Of a stretch of DNA of 64,000 nt, positions 1 through 9,204 are shown one piece after another. How positions within the stretch are numbered: position 1 is the stretch's first letter; each line of letters starts with the position of its first letter. The stretch is from Martensiomyces pterosporus. Taxonomy: Eukaryota > Kickxellomycota > Kickxellomycetes > Kickxellales > Kickxellaceae. The position numbers and the translations under genes were made by a program. Location: contig MU603959.1 of assembly GCA_025201845.1 (NCBI GenBank), forward strand, positions 4,972 through 68,971. Reading direction: 5' to 3'. The notes below the pieces were generated by a model that saw only the letters and a list, made by a program, of their open reading frames with translations, was not told the DNA's origin and searched no databases.

Positions 1-783
1 GCCGCTGAGCAGGAGAAGCGCGTCCTGCCGCTGACTTCGATTGGTATCGGAAACGGAATGGTCGACCCGCTCATCCAGTACAAGTACTTCTCCCAGATGG
101 CCTGCAACTCGACATATCCCCCTGTCCTTAGCCAAGAGACATGCAGGTCGATGGATGCGGCGTATCCTACCTGTGCACGTCTGACTAAAGCGTGCTACTC
201 GTGGCCGAGCAGCCTTACATGTGCTCCTGCGCAGACCTACTGTGAAGACAATATCGTGATGGAGTACATCAAGTCCGGCAGAAATCCCTACGACGTTCGT
301 CTGGACTGTGTAGGAGACAACGAGTGCTACCTAATTATGACCGACATCGACACCTACCTCAACAATCCTGCCGTCCAAAAGGAGCTCGGTGCCGAGGTGT
401 CCAAGTTCGAGTCGTGCTCCGAAAAGGTTGAGGACAAGTTCTCGCTTAATGGTGATCTGATGAAGCCCTTCCACCAGGAGATCCCGCCTCTGCTTGCCGA
501 CAGCATTCGTGTCCTTATCTACGCCGGAGATGCGGACTTTAGGTGCAATTGGTACGGCAACAAGGCATGGTCGCTTGCCATGGAGTGGCAAGGCAAGGAC
601 GCTTTTAACCAGGCCAAGGACGAAGAGTGGAATGTGGGCAGGGAGCAGGCTGGAGAGGTTCGCACATTCGAGAACTTTACGTTCCTGAGGGTGTTCCGCG
701 CCGGACACATGGTGCCCTACGACCAGCCTGCCAATTCGCTGGACATGATCAACCGCTGGCTGGAGAACAAGCCATTTGCCTAG
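1..783 (+). CDS. serine carboxypeptidase (S10 family, carboxypeptidase Y-like), 3' part
   Basis: The reading frame is open from base 1, so the gene begins before the window; the C-terminal 260 residues are present. It would remove C-terminal residues from peptides in the vacuole or a secreted compartment. The S10 fold shows in the GIGNGMVDP motif near the start, many cysteines for disulfides, and two catalytic-triad segments: the Asp region IYAGDADFRCNWYGN and the His region RAGHMVPYDQP near the end. The nucleophile Ser would lie upstream, off the window. The frame ends in TAG at 781-783, with an AATAAA 53 bases downstream. No intron is needed here. Family assignment is firm; vacuolar versus secreted location cannot be judged without the N-terminus. 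Confidence 0.93.
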   Translation, partial: AAEQEKRVLPLTSIGIGNGMVDPLIQYKYFSQMACNSTYPPVLSQETCRSMDAAYPTCARLTKACYSWPSSLTCAPAQTYCEDNIVMEYIKSGRNPYDVRLDCVGDNECYLIMTDIDTYLNNPAVQKELGAEVSKFESCSEKVEDKFSLNGDLMKPFHQEIPPLLADSIRVLIYAGDADFRCNWYGNKAWSLAMEWQGKDAFNQAKDEEWNVGREQAGEVRTFENFTFLRVFRAGHMVPYDQPANSLDMINRWLENKPFA

Positions 784-835
784 TTGCAGCTGATGTATCA
801 TTTCGGTGGCACTGCCAGCAGCGTGTTTGCTGTGT

Positions 836-841
836 AATAAA
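836..841 (+). terminator. AATAAA poly(A) signal of the carboxypeptidase gene
   Basis: A perfect AATAAA lies 53 bases after the carboxypeptidase stop codon and just before retroelement-derived sequence starts. Position and sequence fit a polyadenylation signal; function is inferred. Confidence 0.5.
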
Positions 842-867
842 TATAGTTTTGTGGTATTGCTGTGCAG

Positions 868-1600
868 GAAACGCCTTCTTCCAGCTAATGTGGGTCAGGG
901 GCCACTCAGGCATCCAAGCCAACGAAGACGTCGACAAGCAGGCAAAGTTGGCGCACACATTCCCAGACAAACGGTGGCAGATCATCCAGGGCTCCACGCC
1001 TGGACTCCGCTACTGGGTATGCACTGGAAGGCAGCTGGCTCCCAAACAGGCACTGCCACCGACAATGGCCCAGGACTACGCCTGGCTCAGGCACCGCTTC
1101 ATCACGATATTCGCCAAAGCGCACCCAGGTCAGCCCCAAAGGGCAGCAGCAGTGCGCAACAAGCTTCAAATCGACAGAGCTCCGCTCCTCCATTCCGCCC
1201 GCCACTCGTCGCAGCATTATGCGGCGCGACCAACAGAGCGGGATCCAGACAGCCTCCGCAGATGGTGTGCCGACTTCCCCAAGAACCTTTGCCGATCGCG
1301 GCCCAGTGTTCAAGGATTTTTGCAGGTCCATGTTGCGAGGCCGGCAGCAAGGAGTCACAGCAGTGCCTAGGTAATTTTACTCACGGGCCCTCCCGGATGG
1401 CATAGGCTTTCGTGTGCAATGGCTATCGCTCATGGATGTCCTCTGGACACCTGTGAGGGACAACATCTGTTTACTTGGTTTCCTGTTGCTTCATTGACAT
1501 GTTTTCTTGTGCTCCTTAGCCGACCTCGCTATGGGGGCTCTTCTAGTTTCTTGGCTCTTGGCCAAGTTCATTGGAAATGCATCGGCTCCATCACGCAAAC
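868..1600 (+). mobile_element. LINE-like retrotransposon, 5'-truncated copy A with RNase H domain
   Basis: Bases about 868-1370 read as a C-terminal piece of a non-LTR retrotransposon ORF2. The stretch WVRGHSGIQANEDVDKQAK is the HSG...N..D..AK signature of the RNase H domain (second half), in frame with a further 80 or so residues to a stop near 1370. Bases about 1240-1600 recur, with scattered substitutions, at 19254-19606 and 24240-24605. The shared part ends each time at a CATCGGCTCCATCA sequence, which I take as the element's 3' end. No reverse transcriptase or endonuclease is present, so this is a 5'-truncated dead copy. It fills the gap between two convergent genes, ending about 12-19 bases from the neighbouring stop codon. 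Confidence 0.75.
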
Positions 1601-1611
1601 ATGTATCTTGT

Positions 1612-3879
1612 TTATAGTGTCTGCTCAATATGTGCCAGCTCGGCTTCTAAGTCATTCAGCGACATTTGCAGCGACTTGGCATCATCCAGCCTGCGGTCCC
1701 GCTGTGCCTCGCTGATGTACCCCTTTACGCGCTCTCTCTGGTCTCTTAGCACAGATATCGACTCCAGCTTTTCATGGTGCGACATGGACATCGCGGTTGG
1801 GGGAGTGGGCGGCATCTCCAGCACGGGCTGGTTACTCACTTCGTCCTCAGTGGTGTTCATAGTGCTCTGGTTGCGCAGTGGCGTGGGCGTTCTCGGGGTC
1901 CTTCCCAGCGTTGACACTGACGTAGTCGACGATGCAGACGATACCTTGCGTTCGGGTTTGGGAAGCATGGTCAGAGGGAACATGTGCAGCTGCAAATACT
2001 GCGCCACAGCACGCCGGATAGCCAAGTGCAGTCGCTTGGCTGTTGGCGTATCGGCAGGCAGTTCCAAGATACGCTTCGACGTCTGGTCCAGGCTGTTGAA
2101 TGCGGCCGTAAGCTGCCGGCGGATCCTCGCAGCCCGCGGCAGATCAGGCGTCGCCACTGACCCAGAATCGTTAAGCCGGATGGCCAGCGCATTGAATGTC
2201 GGCAGGGCGTCCTCGACCTGCGCCATAAACGCATTGACATCCGCATAGAGCACCGTCAGCGCATCCGGCGCTTGGTTCATACGAGCAGCCCTGTCGCGGT
2301 GCCGGATAACAATGTGCTCACACTCCTTGCACGTCCTTACGTCCGCGCAGTGCTCGGATGAAAACCCAGCGCCATCATCGCTAGGCAGGGGGATAGATAG
2401 CGACGTCGAGCAGCTGCCCCTGCCACACACGACACGCCCGCACAGCCGACAATGATGGCGCCTCGACGCCAGGCGTCCAAAGGGGCTGTGGCAGAACGGA
2501 CACGCATCGACAGCAGAGTCGTCCTCCCACATCACCACGCTCTGCTCAGCGGCCTGCAGGGACTTGGCCCTTGGGAGCTGCAAAATAATCGACCCCGCAG
2601 GCGACGCATTGGCATACACCGCTGCAAGCTTCTCCAGTCTCTTCTCCATCCGGTTTCCTTCCAGCAGCGCCGTGCTCACAGCCCTTTTCCGCAGATGCAC
2701 AAACGCCATCGTCAAGTTCCGCGACGGGCCATGGTGGCGCTGGCTATCGGTGGACCGCAAATAGCACTCCTCGCACACACGGCAATCCACGCCGCGCGAA
2801 GAAGCCTGCGCCGCAGGGGTCAGACGCAGTCTGTGGCTGCAGTGCTGGCTGCACATCAGCCGGCCGCACCTGCGGCAGTTGGCAACCCCCGTCTGTGGGC
2901 CCAGAGTCAGCGTGCAGGCGGGCACGTTGCAGCGGTCTCCTTGCTTGAACTGCTGCCAATGCGCCTTCGTGACCACTCCGCGGTCTGCACCGTCCTTTTC
3001 GCCGTTCCGCCAGCGGCTGTTGGGTGCACTGCTCGGCTGCTGCTGCTGGTGCTGAGGCTGCTTTGCCCCTGCCAATACTGCGTCGTCGCCTTGGTCGCTC
3101 GACCCAGCGCTTGGCGGTCCCGAAGGCGGCAGCACACCGAGGCCCTTGACGGCTCTTCCGGCACCACGAAAGAAGCCCAGTATCGCTCCTTTGACGTCCT
3201 CCAAGTCATCCTGCGACGCATACCTAGACTTTATTCCGGAAGGAGAAGCAGAACCGGCACCCCGTACTCCCGCACTTGGCTGCACAGCAGGCTGCTGCCT
3301 CGAGGAACCGCCGCCGTCGCCAGCAAAGTGCGTATCGTCAAGATGCATGTTCAGCGCAAAAAGGCTGGGAGCCATCACTCCACAGATGGGGCAATTCAGA
3401 GACCCTGCTGCTGCCGTTGCAGAGCCAGAAGCAGCAGAAGATGGCGGCGATCCCCATCCATTTTCTCCCAGTCCATTCGACTTGGACGACCCGCGGCTCA
3501 TACCACCACTTCCAGAAGCAGAGGATGCCCTTGCCGCAAGCGGAGTGCCCCCCGAAACCGTGCTCCTTCTCTGCTCGCCAGGAGAGGCCGCAGCTGCCGA
3601 GAGCCTTCGCGGTCTAGGCACGGTAGACGCAGCTGCAGCGCCTTTAGTGCCTGCCGACCCCATTTGCGTCGACTGCGACCTCGAATGCTTGGCATTGCTG
3701 CCCGATGATGACACCTCCTCAAACAATTCAGCAGCCCTGGGAAACGGCAGACCCTTGCTGTTTGACGCAGTGGCAGCAGGGCCCAGTGTGCGTGCAGCTC
3801 GTCGAACGTGCCGCACCGTCGTTGTGCTGTCAGCCTGCTTGTGCGGAGACCCAGCGCCATCAGACAAACTCTGCGTCAT
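1612..3879 (-). CDS. PEP7: FYVE-domain endosomal tether, Vac1/Pep7 (rabenosyn-5) type
   Basis: A 755-residue protein that should link Rab5-type GTPase and PtdIns3P on endosomes for Golgi-to-endosome-to-vacuole transport. Domain order matches Vac1/Pep7: a basic, Ser/Ala-rich N-terminus, a C2H2 finger (CPIC...H, about residues 163-184), a first zinc FYVE/RING-like module (about 317-372), a canonical FYVE domain (about 459-522) with the lipid-binding signature RRHHCRLCGR, and a C-terminal Rab-binding helical pair (about 705-755). The frame is open to 4092, but I chose the ATG at 3879. The upstream 71 residues are hydrophobic, not protein-like for this family, and lie in the bidirectional promoter. 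No introns. The stop codon abuts the retroelement tail, so the 3' UTR must lie in it. Confidence 0.88.
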   Translation of the reverse strand: MTQSLSDGAGSPHKQADSTTTVRHVRRAARTLGPAATASNSKGLPFPRAAELFEEVSSSGSNAKHSRSQSTQMGSAGTKGAAAASTVPRPRRLSAAAASPGEQRRSTVSGGTPLAARASSASGSGGMSRGSSKSNGLGENGWGSPPSSAASGSATAAAGSLNCPICGVMAPSLFALNMHLDDTHFAGDGGGSSRQQPAVQPSAGVRGAGSASPSGIKSRYASQDDLEDVKGAILGFFRGAGRAVKGLGVLPPSGPPSAGSSDQGDDAVLAGAKQPQHQQQQPSSAPNSRWRNGEKDGADRGVVTKAHWQQFKQGDRCNVPACTLTLGPQTGVANCRRCGRLMCSQHCSHRLRLTPAAQASSRGVDCRVCEECYLRSTDSQRHHGPSRNLTMAFVHLRKRAVSTALLEGNRMEKRLEKLAAVYANASPAGSIILQLPRAKSLQAAEQSVVMWEDDSAVDACPFCHSPFGRLASRRHHCRLCGRVVCGRGSCSTSLSIPLPSDDGAGFSSEHCADVRTCKECEHIVIRHRDRAARMNQAPDALTVLYADVNAFMAQVEDALPTFNALAIRLNDSGSVATPDLPRAARIRRQLTAAFNSLDQTSKRILELPADTPTAKRLHLAIRRAVAQYLQLHMFPLTMLPKPERKVSSASSTTSVSTLGRTPRTPTPLRNQSTMNTTEDEVSNQPVLEMPPTPPTAMSMSHHEKLESISVLRDQRERVKGYISEAQRDRRLDDAKSLQMSLNDLEAELAHIEQTL

Positions 3880-4248
3880 GCTGTAGCTGCTGCTCTTTGC
3901 TTCGAATGTAGAATAGCTGGGCGGGTGGGTGGAGGATAAGAGAATAGGGAATTGTATGTACAAGAGCCGGTTGGCAGATGGCAGGCAATAATAGGGGCGA
4001 CCAAGGCGGCTGAAAACAAAATGCAGGAAATGGAGAGAGCAGAGCGCCAGAAAGGGAAGGCTGCTCGACTTTTCTCCACGCAACATCGTCACACATTTTC
4101 ACAGCCAGCACAGGCATCATGTGACGCGATATCCAATAATATTCGACGTTTGCCTGATCGCCCAAAACAGCCAGAAAACACACGAACGCCTGGCAAACAG
4201 CACTTTGCACCCTCACAGTTGCCCAGCATTTATCTACATCCATTATCA
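3880..4248. promoter_or_regulatory. bidirectional intergenic region between PEP7-like gene and unknown gene
   Basis: This 369-base gap separates two divergent start codons and should hold both promoters. I see no clear TATA box or repeat in it. An overlapping frame extends through it on the plus strand but shows no protein features. Confidence 0.4.
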
Positions 4249-4758
4249 ATGAGCAGCCAAGAAAGGGCGCACCATGCGCCTGAGGATGCATGCCAGAGCG
4301 TCATCAGGCGAGCGATAGCGCTGGAGTCCGAGGACAGAGACAAGTACTGGCGAACCAACGCCGATGTCTGGCAGATGGAAGACATGCTCCAGCACTTTTC
4401 ACAGACATCGGACGCAGCAATCAACCGCACGCTGGCCACAGGGGGCGACAATATAGCGCTGATGCCCGAGCTCACGACTGCCCTGCCTCCAGCACACATG
4501 CCGGGGGGAGACGAGCTTGTGTGCGATCCCGCATTCAGCGTCAATGCAAGCACAGACGAGCCAGCCAGCGCAGCAACAGCAGTGCGCGAGTGCGCCACCG
4601 TAGGCGGAGAGCCACAGGGCATGGCGAATGACAGCAGTGCCGTCGTGTCCCATGCCGTGCCTGTTGGCGTGGATGACTTGCAGCTCGAGTTGGACATGAG
4701 CTTTGTGCCTCTGGCCCAGCTCGGCGCAACAACGCTCCAGCACGTGCGGCAGGTATAG
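4249..4758 (+). CDS. unknown 169-residue protein
   Basis: The ATG at 4249 opens a 169-codon frame ending at 4758. The frame is open upstream to 3952, but that part is basic and promoter-like. The first half is polar and predicted helical (segment near residues 25-55 with YWRTNADVWQMEDML), the second half acidic and low-complexity, ending in a hydrophobic stretch (SFVPLAQLGATTL). No signal peptide, membrane segment or zinc motif is visible. It is divergent from the PEP7-like gene and convergent with the regulator that ends at 4835, only 76 bases away. The opposite strand also has a 190-codon frame, but it is Ser/Cys-rich and looks like a shadow. Function not recognised. Confidence 0.55.
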   Translation: MSSQERAHHAPEDACQSVIRRAIALESEDRDKYWRTNADVWQMEDMLQHFSQTSDAAINRTLATGGDNIALMPELTTALPPAHMPGGDELVCDPAFSVNASTDEPASAATAVRECATVGGEPQGMANDSSAVVSHAVPVGVDDLQLELDMSFVPLAQLGATTLQHVRQV

Positions 4759-4834
4759 GGCGCCTTCTGGTAGTCGCAGCTTCTTTTTTTAACAATGTAC
4801 AAAATGTATAAGAGAAAGCAACATCTTGAGGCTG

Positions 4835-7800
4835 CTACGCCGCGGATGGGCTGCTGCCATTCACTCTATTATTCTCTGTGCCCAAATCAGCCTCGCCATC
4901 ATCCGCCTCGTCCGGTCTCCCAACACTGGCCTTGTACGTTCTCGACAGTCTCTTCCACGCCGACCTCAAGTACGACGGCGCATACCTAAACCACTCCGGC
5001 TCCTGATCAACAGCGGCCAGCGTTGGCTGCGACGCCTCCGGGAGGTGCCTCAAGAGCGGGGTGATGCACGGGTCAATCCGGCTCTTCGTGGGCGAAGACA
5101 TTCTGACGGCGCGAATGGTCTCCTTGACAAACTCCTCAAACGTGATGTTCAGCCTGCGCATCAGCTCCGTTATCAGGTGGCAAGGCGGGAACGGGCACGT
5201 AACCTCAATCGCCTTGTAGATCCGTATGTTCTCGGGCGCCTCGCTGATCGTGCTGTCCTCGGCCGACACGTACGAGTTTTTGGGCAGCACAAGCTGCGGG
5301 TCCTGCATCGCCAAGAACAGATGCAGCAAAAGATGCGCCGTATTGAACCAGTGCTTGAGCCTCAGCAGCGTGCGCACGATGGTGGCCAGGTGGTCCACCG
5401 CAATAAGTATGACCTGCGGGTCAGGCGATCTTACCAGCCCAAGGCTGACCGAGATAACCTGCACGAGGGGCAAGTTCAGTCCAGCTCCAAAGTGGCCCGG
5501 ATGGACGCTATGGCTCTCCCCCAGCTTCAGCAGATTCACCACATTCTGCGCCGACTGCAGGCACATGCAGCGGCAGAAGTGGAACAGCCACTCATCATAC
5601 GACGCCGTCTTGTCTGGCGTGAGAATAGGCATCGACGACTGGTAGAACTGGAGGGCGCGCGAGTCGGTGTTGTAAAACGCCTTTGTGTCGTATACGTTGC
5701 GCAACCTCGACGGATCCTCCTTGAGCGACAAGACGAGGCCCATCTTCATCAGCAATAGACGGGCAAAGTTCCAGAACAGGTGCGTCGATATGATCTCGCC
5801 CAGATCCGCGCGCTGCGCTGTCGACGTAAACTTTGTGATTGTGGCATCGTCCAGCCGCACGTTTTCGGGCAGGTTGAGGCACCAGTTGGTCAGCCGCATC
5901 TCAAAGTCAATGAACGCCTCGAACGACGGCGACTTCCCGGCGTGGTCGAACAGGTACACGCAGTTGTTGATCTGCCCAACAAGCAGGAAGAGCTCCCCAA
6001 TGGCCGCTGTGTTGCCCAGCCGCGGGTCCTGCAGAGCATCGGGCCCCAGCAGGGCCCTGTACCCAGGCGGCGCATCCGAGTGCTGCAGGTGAACGCCGCG
6101 GTACGTGAAGTCGTACGTGGGCTTTGGCGGCAGCAGAATCTCAATGCCGCCAATCTGCTTGTCCATCAGCACGGCAGCCCAGATGTCGTTGATAAGCGAG
6201 TGCCAGTACGCACGCTGGACCCGCTGGAACTCAAAGTCAAACACATCCCTCTGCACGCCCACCCATGGGAAGTCCGTGTCGCGAAATATGATGCCCTCGG
6301 CCAGCCGCCTGGCCATTGTCGTGTGGTTCCACATGGTTCCCCACCTGCCCACCAGGGCCTCGTAGTTGGCCAGGACGAGGAGCCCCTGCACGCTCCTCAG
6401 GTGGGCCTCGTCCATTGCATCCTCCACAAAGTTCTTTGCATGCCTGTAGAATGTCTCGTGGAAGTTCGCGTACTTCTCGCCACCCTCGTCGCTCGCCAGG
6501 TTCCACGTCGCCACAGCGAGCATTCCGTAGATAATCAGCGGGGTGAGCATGTTTCGCCTGTACCTGTACCAGAAGAACTCCTCCAAGACGATTCCCGAGC
6601 TCGGATACTGGTACCTGAAGTACGCCTTGAGCATATTGTCCAGGGAGTCTGGCGCGGGCGACGGCAGGGATGCCTCCAGCTGCTTGGGGTCGACGCCAGT
6701 GAACGCGGGGCTGCCGCTAATAGAGGGCGATCCAAAGCTCGACATGCTGCCCGCAAACGAGCTGCTCCTTTCGGTCCTATCTGCCTGTGTGTGCGGCAAG
6801 TCAATGTCGCCAGAGGACGGCAGCGGCGGCCCGCCAAGGATGTCGTGTATGCTGGGCTGGTGGTGGTCGTCGGTGCCGTAGCCAGATGGCGACGATACCT
6901 TTTGCTGGCAATTCGGCTGCCCGGCCCTACTGCTGTTGCCGCTGCTGGCCGAGAGGGGCGGCAGGGTTCGCCATCGCTGCGACGAGCTAATGCCCGGGCT
7001 GCTCGATTGGCTGTCATTCAGGCCAAACGGCGATATTGTTCGCGACGTGCCAAGCGGCTGGTTCTGCGCGTTGAACTTCCCCAGTGGCTCCACCAACTGC
7101 GGTCGATGCTGCTGCTGCGGCTGCGACCCCGAATGCTGATTGTACGGGGCCAGTGATTCACTTGGATTTGCCGGCAGCGTTGACAAGATAGGCGTCTGCT
7201 GGTGATTCACTGGAACCAGCGAACTGTGTGGTTGGGAGGAATGTGTGAAGGGAACAATAGACTGCATCAACTGCGATCGTGAGAATGTGTCAATGAGAGT
7301 GAGCGACGCCGGGGCGCCAGCGACAATGCCCTGAGGAGAGCCCCCACCGCCTTCCACACTGCACCTCTCTGCTGTGGTCGCTGCGCCAGCATTGGTGCCT
7401 GCTGGCGCAAACTGTGATGTTCGAGCAAACTGGCTTTCTCTGCGGGCGATCTCTCCTGATGCGTGACGCTTTCGAGCCTGCTTGCTATACGACGGTTGCG
7501 CAGATGCCTCGCTGCCCTGCTCCGCTGCCTTCATCTTGTTGCGCATATGGCGGACCGACGGCCGGTACACACAGTCACACCTGTGCTTGATGCAGTTCAC
7601 GCACGACGGTTTCTCGCCGCCGCATTTCACCTACTGCCAAGCAAAATTCAACAGACAAGAGGTGCTCCGGGGGGAGGCAAACGCCAAAAGGCGCTGTTAA
7701 TTTGTTTGGCAAGCTGACAACTTTGGAGAAACGAGCCAGACAGGGTGCTCCTGAATACAGGATACCAACCCCTACACGAGCTACTTGCCTTTCGAGCCCT

Positions 7801-7914
7801 GCACATCACGCACGTCTTGAGCAGCGGTGGGCTGGTAGCAGTAGCAGTGTCAGCAGCGTCGTCATTCGGGGCATTGCCCTTGCCCTTGCCCAAGGCGACA
7901 GCAGCAGCGGTCAT
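4835..7914 (-). CDS. Zn2Cys6 transcription factor with fungal-specific TF domain (973 aa, two exons)
   Basis: Exon 1 is 7789-7914 and exon 2 is 4835-7630; they join in phase 0 to give 973 residues. The join restores a perfect binuclear zinc cluster, Cys35-x2-Cys38-x6-Cys45-x6-Cys52-x2-Cys55-x6-Cys62, which neither exon contains alone. The intron (7631-7788, 158 bases) starts GCAAGT and ends TAG, so it is of GC-AG type; using the nearby GT instead breaks the cluster. After a Ser/Gln-rich linker (about 75-330) comes the fungal-specific regulatory domain (from about residue 355, DNMLKAYFRYQYPSSG). It is expected to be a nuclear DNA-binding regulator; target unknown. The start is the first ATG upstream of the cluster, before a Lys/Gly and Ala/Asp-rich leader. 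Confidence 0.85.
7631..7788 (-). other. GC-AG intron inside the zinc cluster
   Basis: Exon 1 ends AAAG, followed by GCAAGT; exon 2 is preceded by GCAGTAG. Splicing joins CRARK to VKCGG, making the canonical zinc-cluster spacing. The donor matches the strong AG|GCAAGT form known for GC introns. Confidence 0.8.
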
Positions 7915-8657
7915 TGTGCCGGAAAGAAGAAGAAGAAATGAATAAATAAATGCGTTCGAAATGGAGAAATATAATATATAAGGGAGGAGAGGGCGTGTCG
8001 GCTGACTGAGATATAAACAGATAGCGACAAAGATAGCGACGCGAAAAGAACCAGGGTGGAAGGAAGGGAAGGGAGGCCTGGGCGACAGCCTCTTCCCTCA
8101 AACAGCAGCGGTGTGTGCACGCCTGTGCATGGGATTTTTTTTAGGCGGCAGCACACCAAAAGGGGTGCTTCTAAGAAAAAACGCACGGCGGCTTGCCACA
8201 GTATCTGCAGCAGATGCTTATCTCGCTCATTTGTGCCAAGCCGTGCAATGTGGCGAGCGGGAGCGAGAGACCAGGTGCCCACCCTCAGCAGAATGGGAAA
8301 ATAATATACCCCTGCAGCTCCAGCGCACCAGCACCTGAACCAGAAAAAAACGAAAATCAAAACGCTCTCCCCGCCAGAAGGCACATCGCCTGGCTCCACT
8401 CCGGCGAGTCTGGCACAGTAAATAAGCTACAACAATGCTGCTGGAGATTTCCAACTGGTTTCGTCTTCTCCGGACCATTGTGGAACCGGGATCCAGCACA
8501 AGCGCCGAGTCAAATCGGCGCCTCTGACAATAGCCCCTTGCGTGCCTCATGGGTATTACATGTCAATTACACGGATAATGAAAGCCAAAAAATTACGAAG
8601 TGTAGAGAAGCAGAGAAAATTACAAGGGCGAAATCAAAAACACAATTGCTTGGAGGC
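7915..8657. other. intergenic region between two minus-strand regulators
   Basis: This 743-base region must hold the promoter of the gene ending at 4835 and the 3' flank of the gene starting at 11894. I see an AT-rich patch (about 7935-7990) and short A-runs, but no gene, repeat or RNA. Confidence 0.4.
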
Positions 8658-9171
8658 CTAGACAAACGACCCGTTATCGTCTGCGAGCCTTTGCAGCGCC
8701 GCCGTTGAGGACGAGTCATACATGCTTCCAAAAAGCTGCTGCCCCTGCTGCTGAATGCCCTGGGACATTGTCGATACCGGCGAGCTCTGCTGCATCACAT
8801 TCGCTGCGCTGGGTCCAACGCCCTTCACAGGCAAAAACGGCGTCTGCTGCGCATTGAGCGACGGCAGAGACACAAGCCCATCTCCGCCGAGTCCTCCCGC
8901 CGACGAACCGCCACTGCCCAGCGGCATGCTGGTGGCCAACAATGAAGGCGAGGTGAGCACTTGCGCCGGGCCATTTTTGACCGGCGCCTGCTGCTGCTGC
9001 TGCGCCTGCGCCTGCGACTGGTTGCTCGCGACCATATAGAAGTAGTTTACCAGGGTCTCCGCCATGTTATTATCGATAACAAGGTTCGTGTTGATTGGCG
9101 CAACCCCCTGTGGCAGTGGCAGCACGGGTGTTGAGAGCGACGGCAGCAAGGACGGTGACGTCAGTTTGTCT

Positions 9172-9204
<33 letters not shown>

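Noticed and set aside
627..1370. A host plus-strand gene for the 247-codon frame downstream of the carboxypeptidase
   Set aside because: It contains the RNase H signature of a retrotransposon and overlaps a sequence repeated elsewhere; its 5' part is the end of the carboxypeptidase in another frame.
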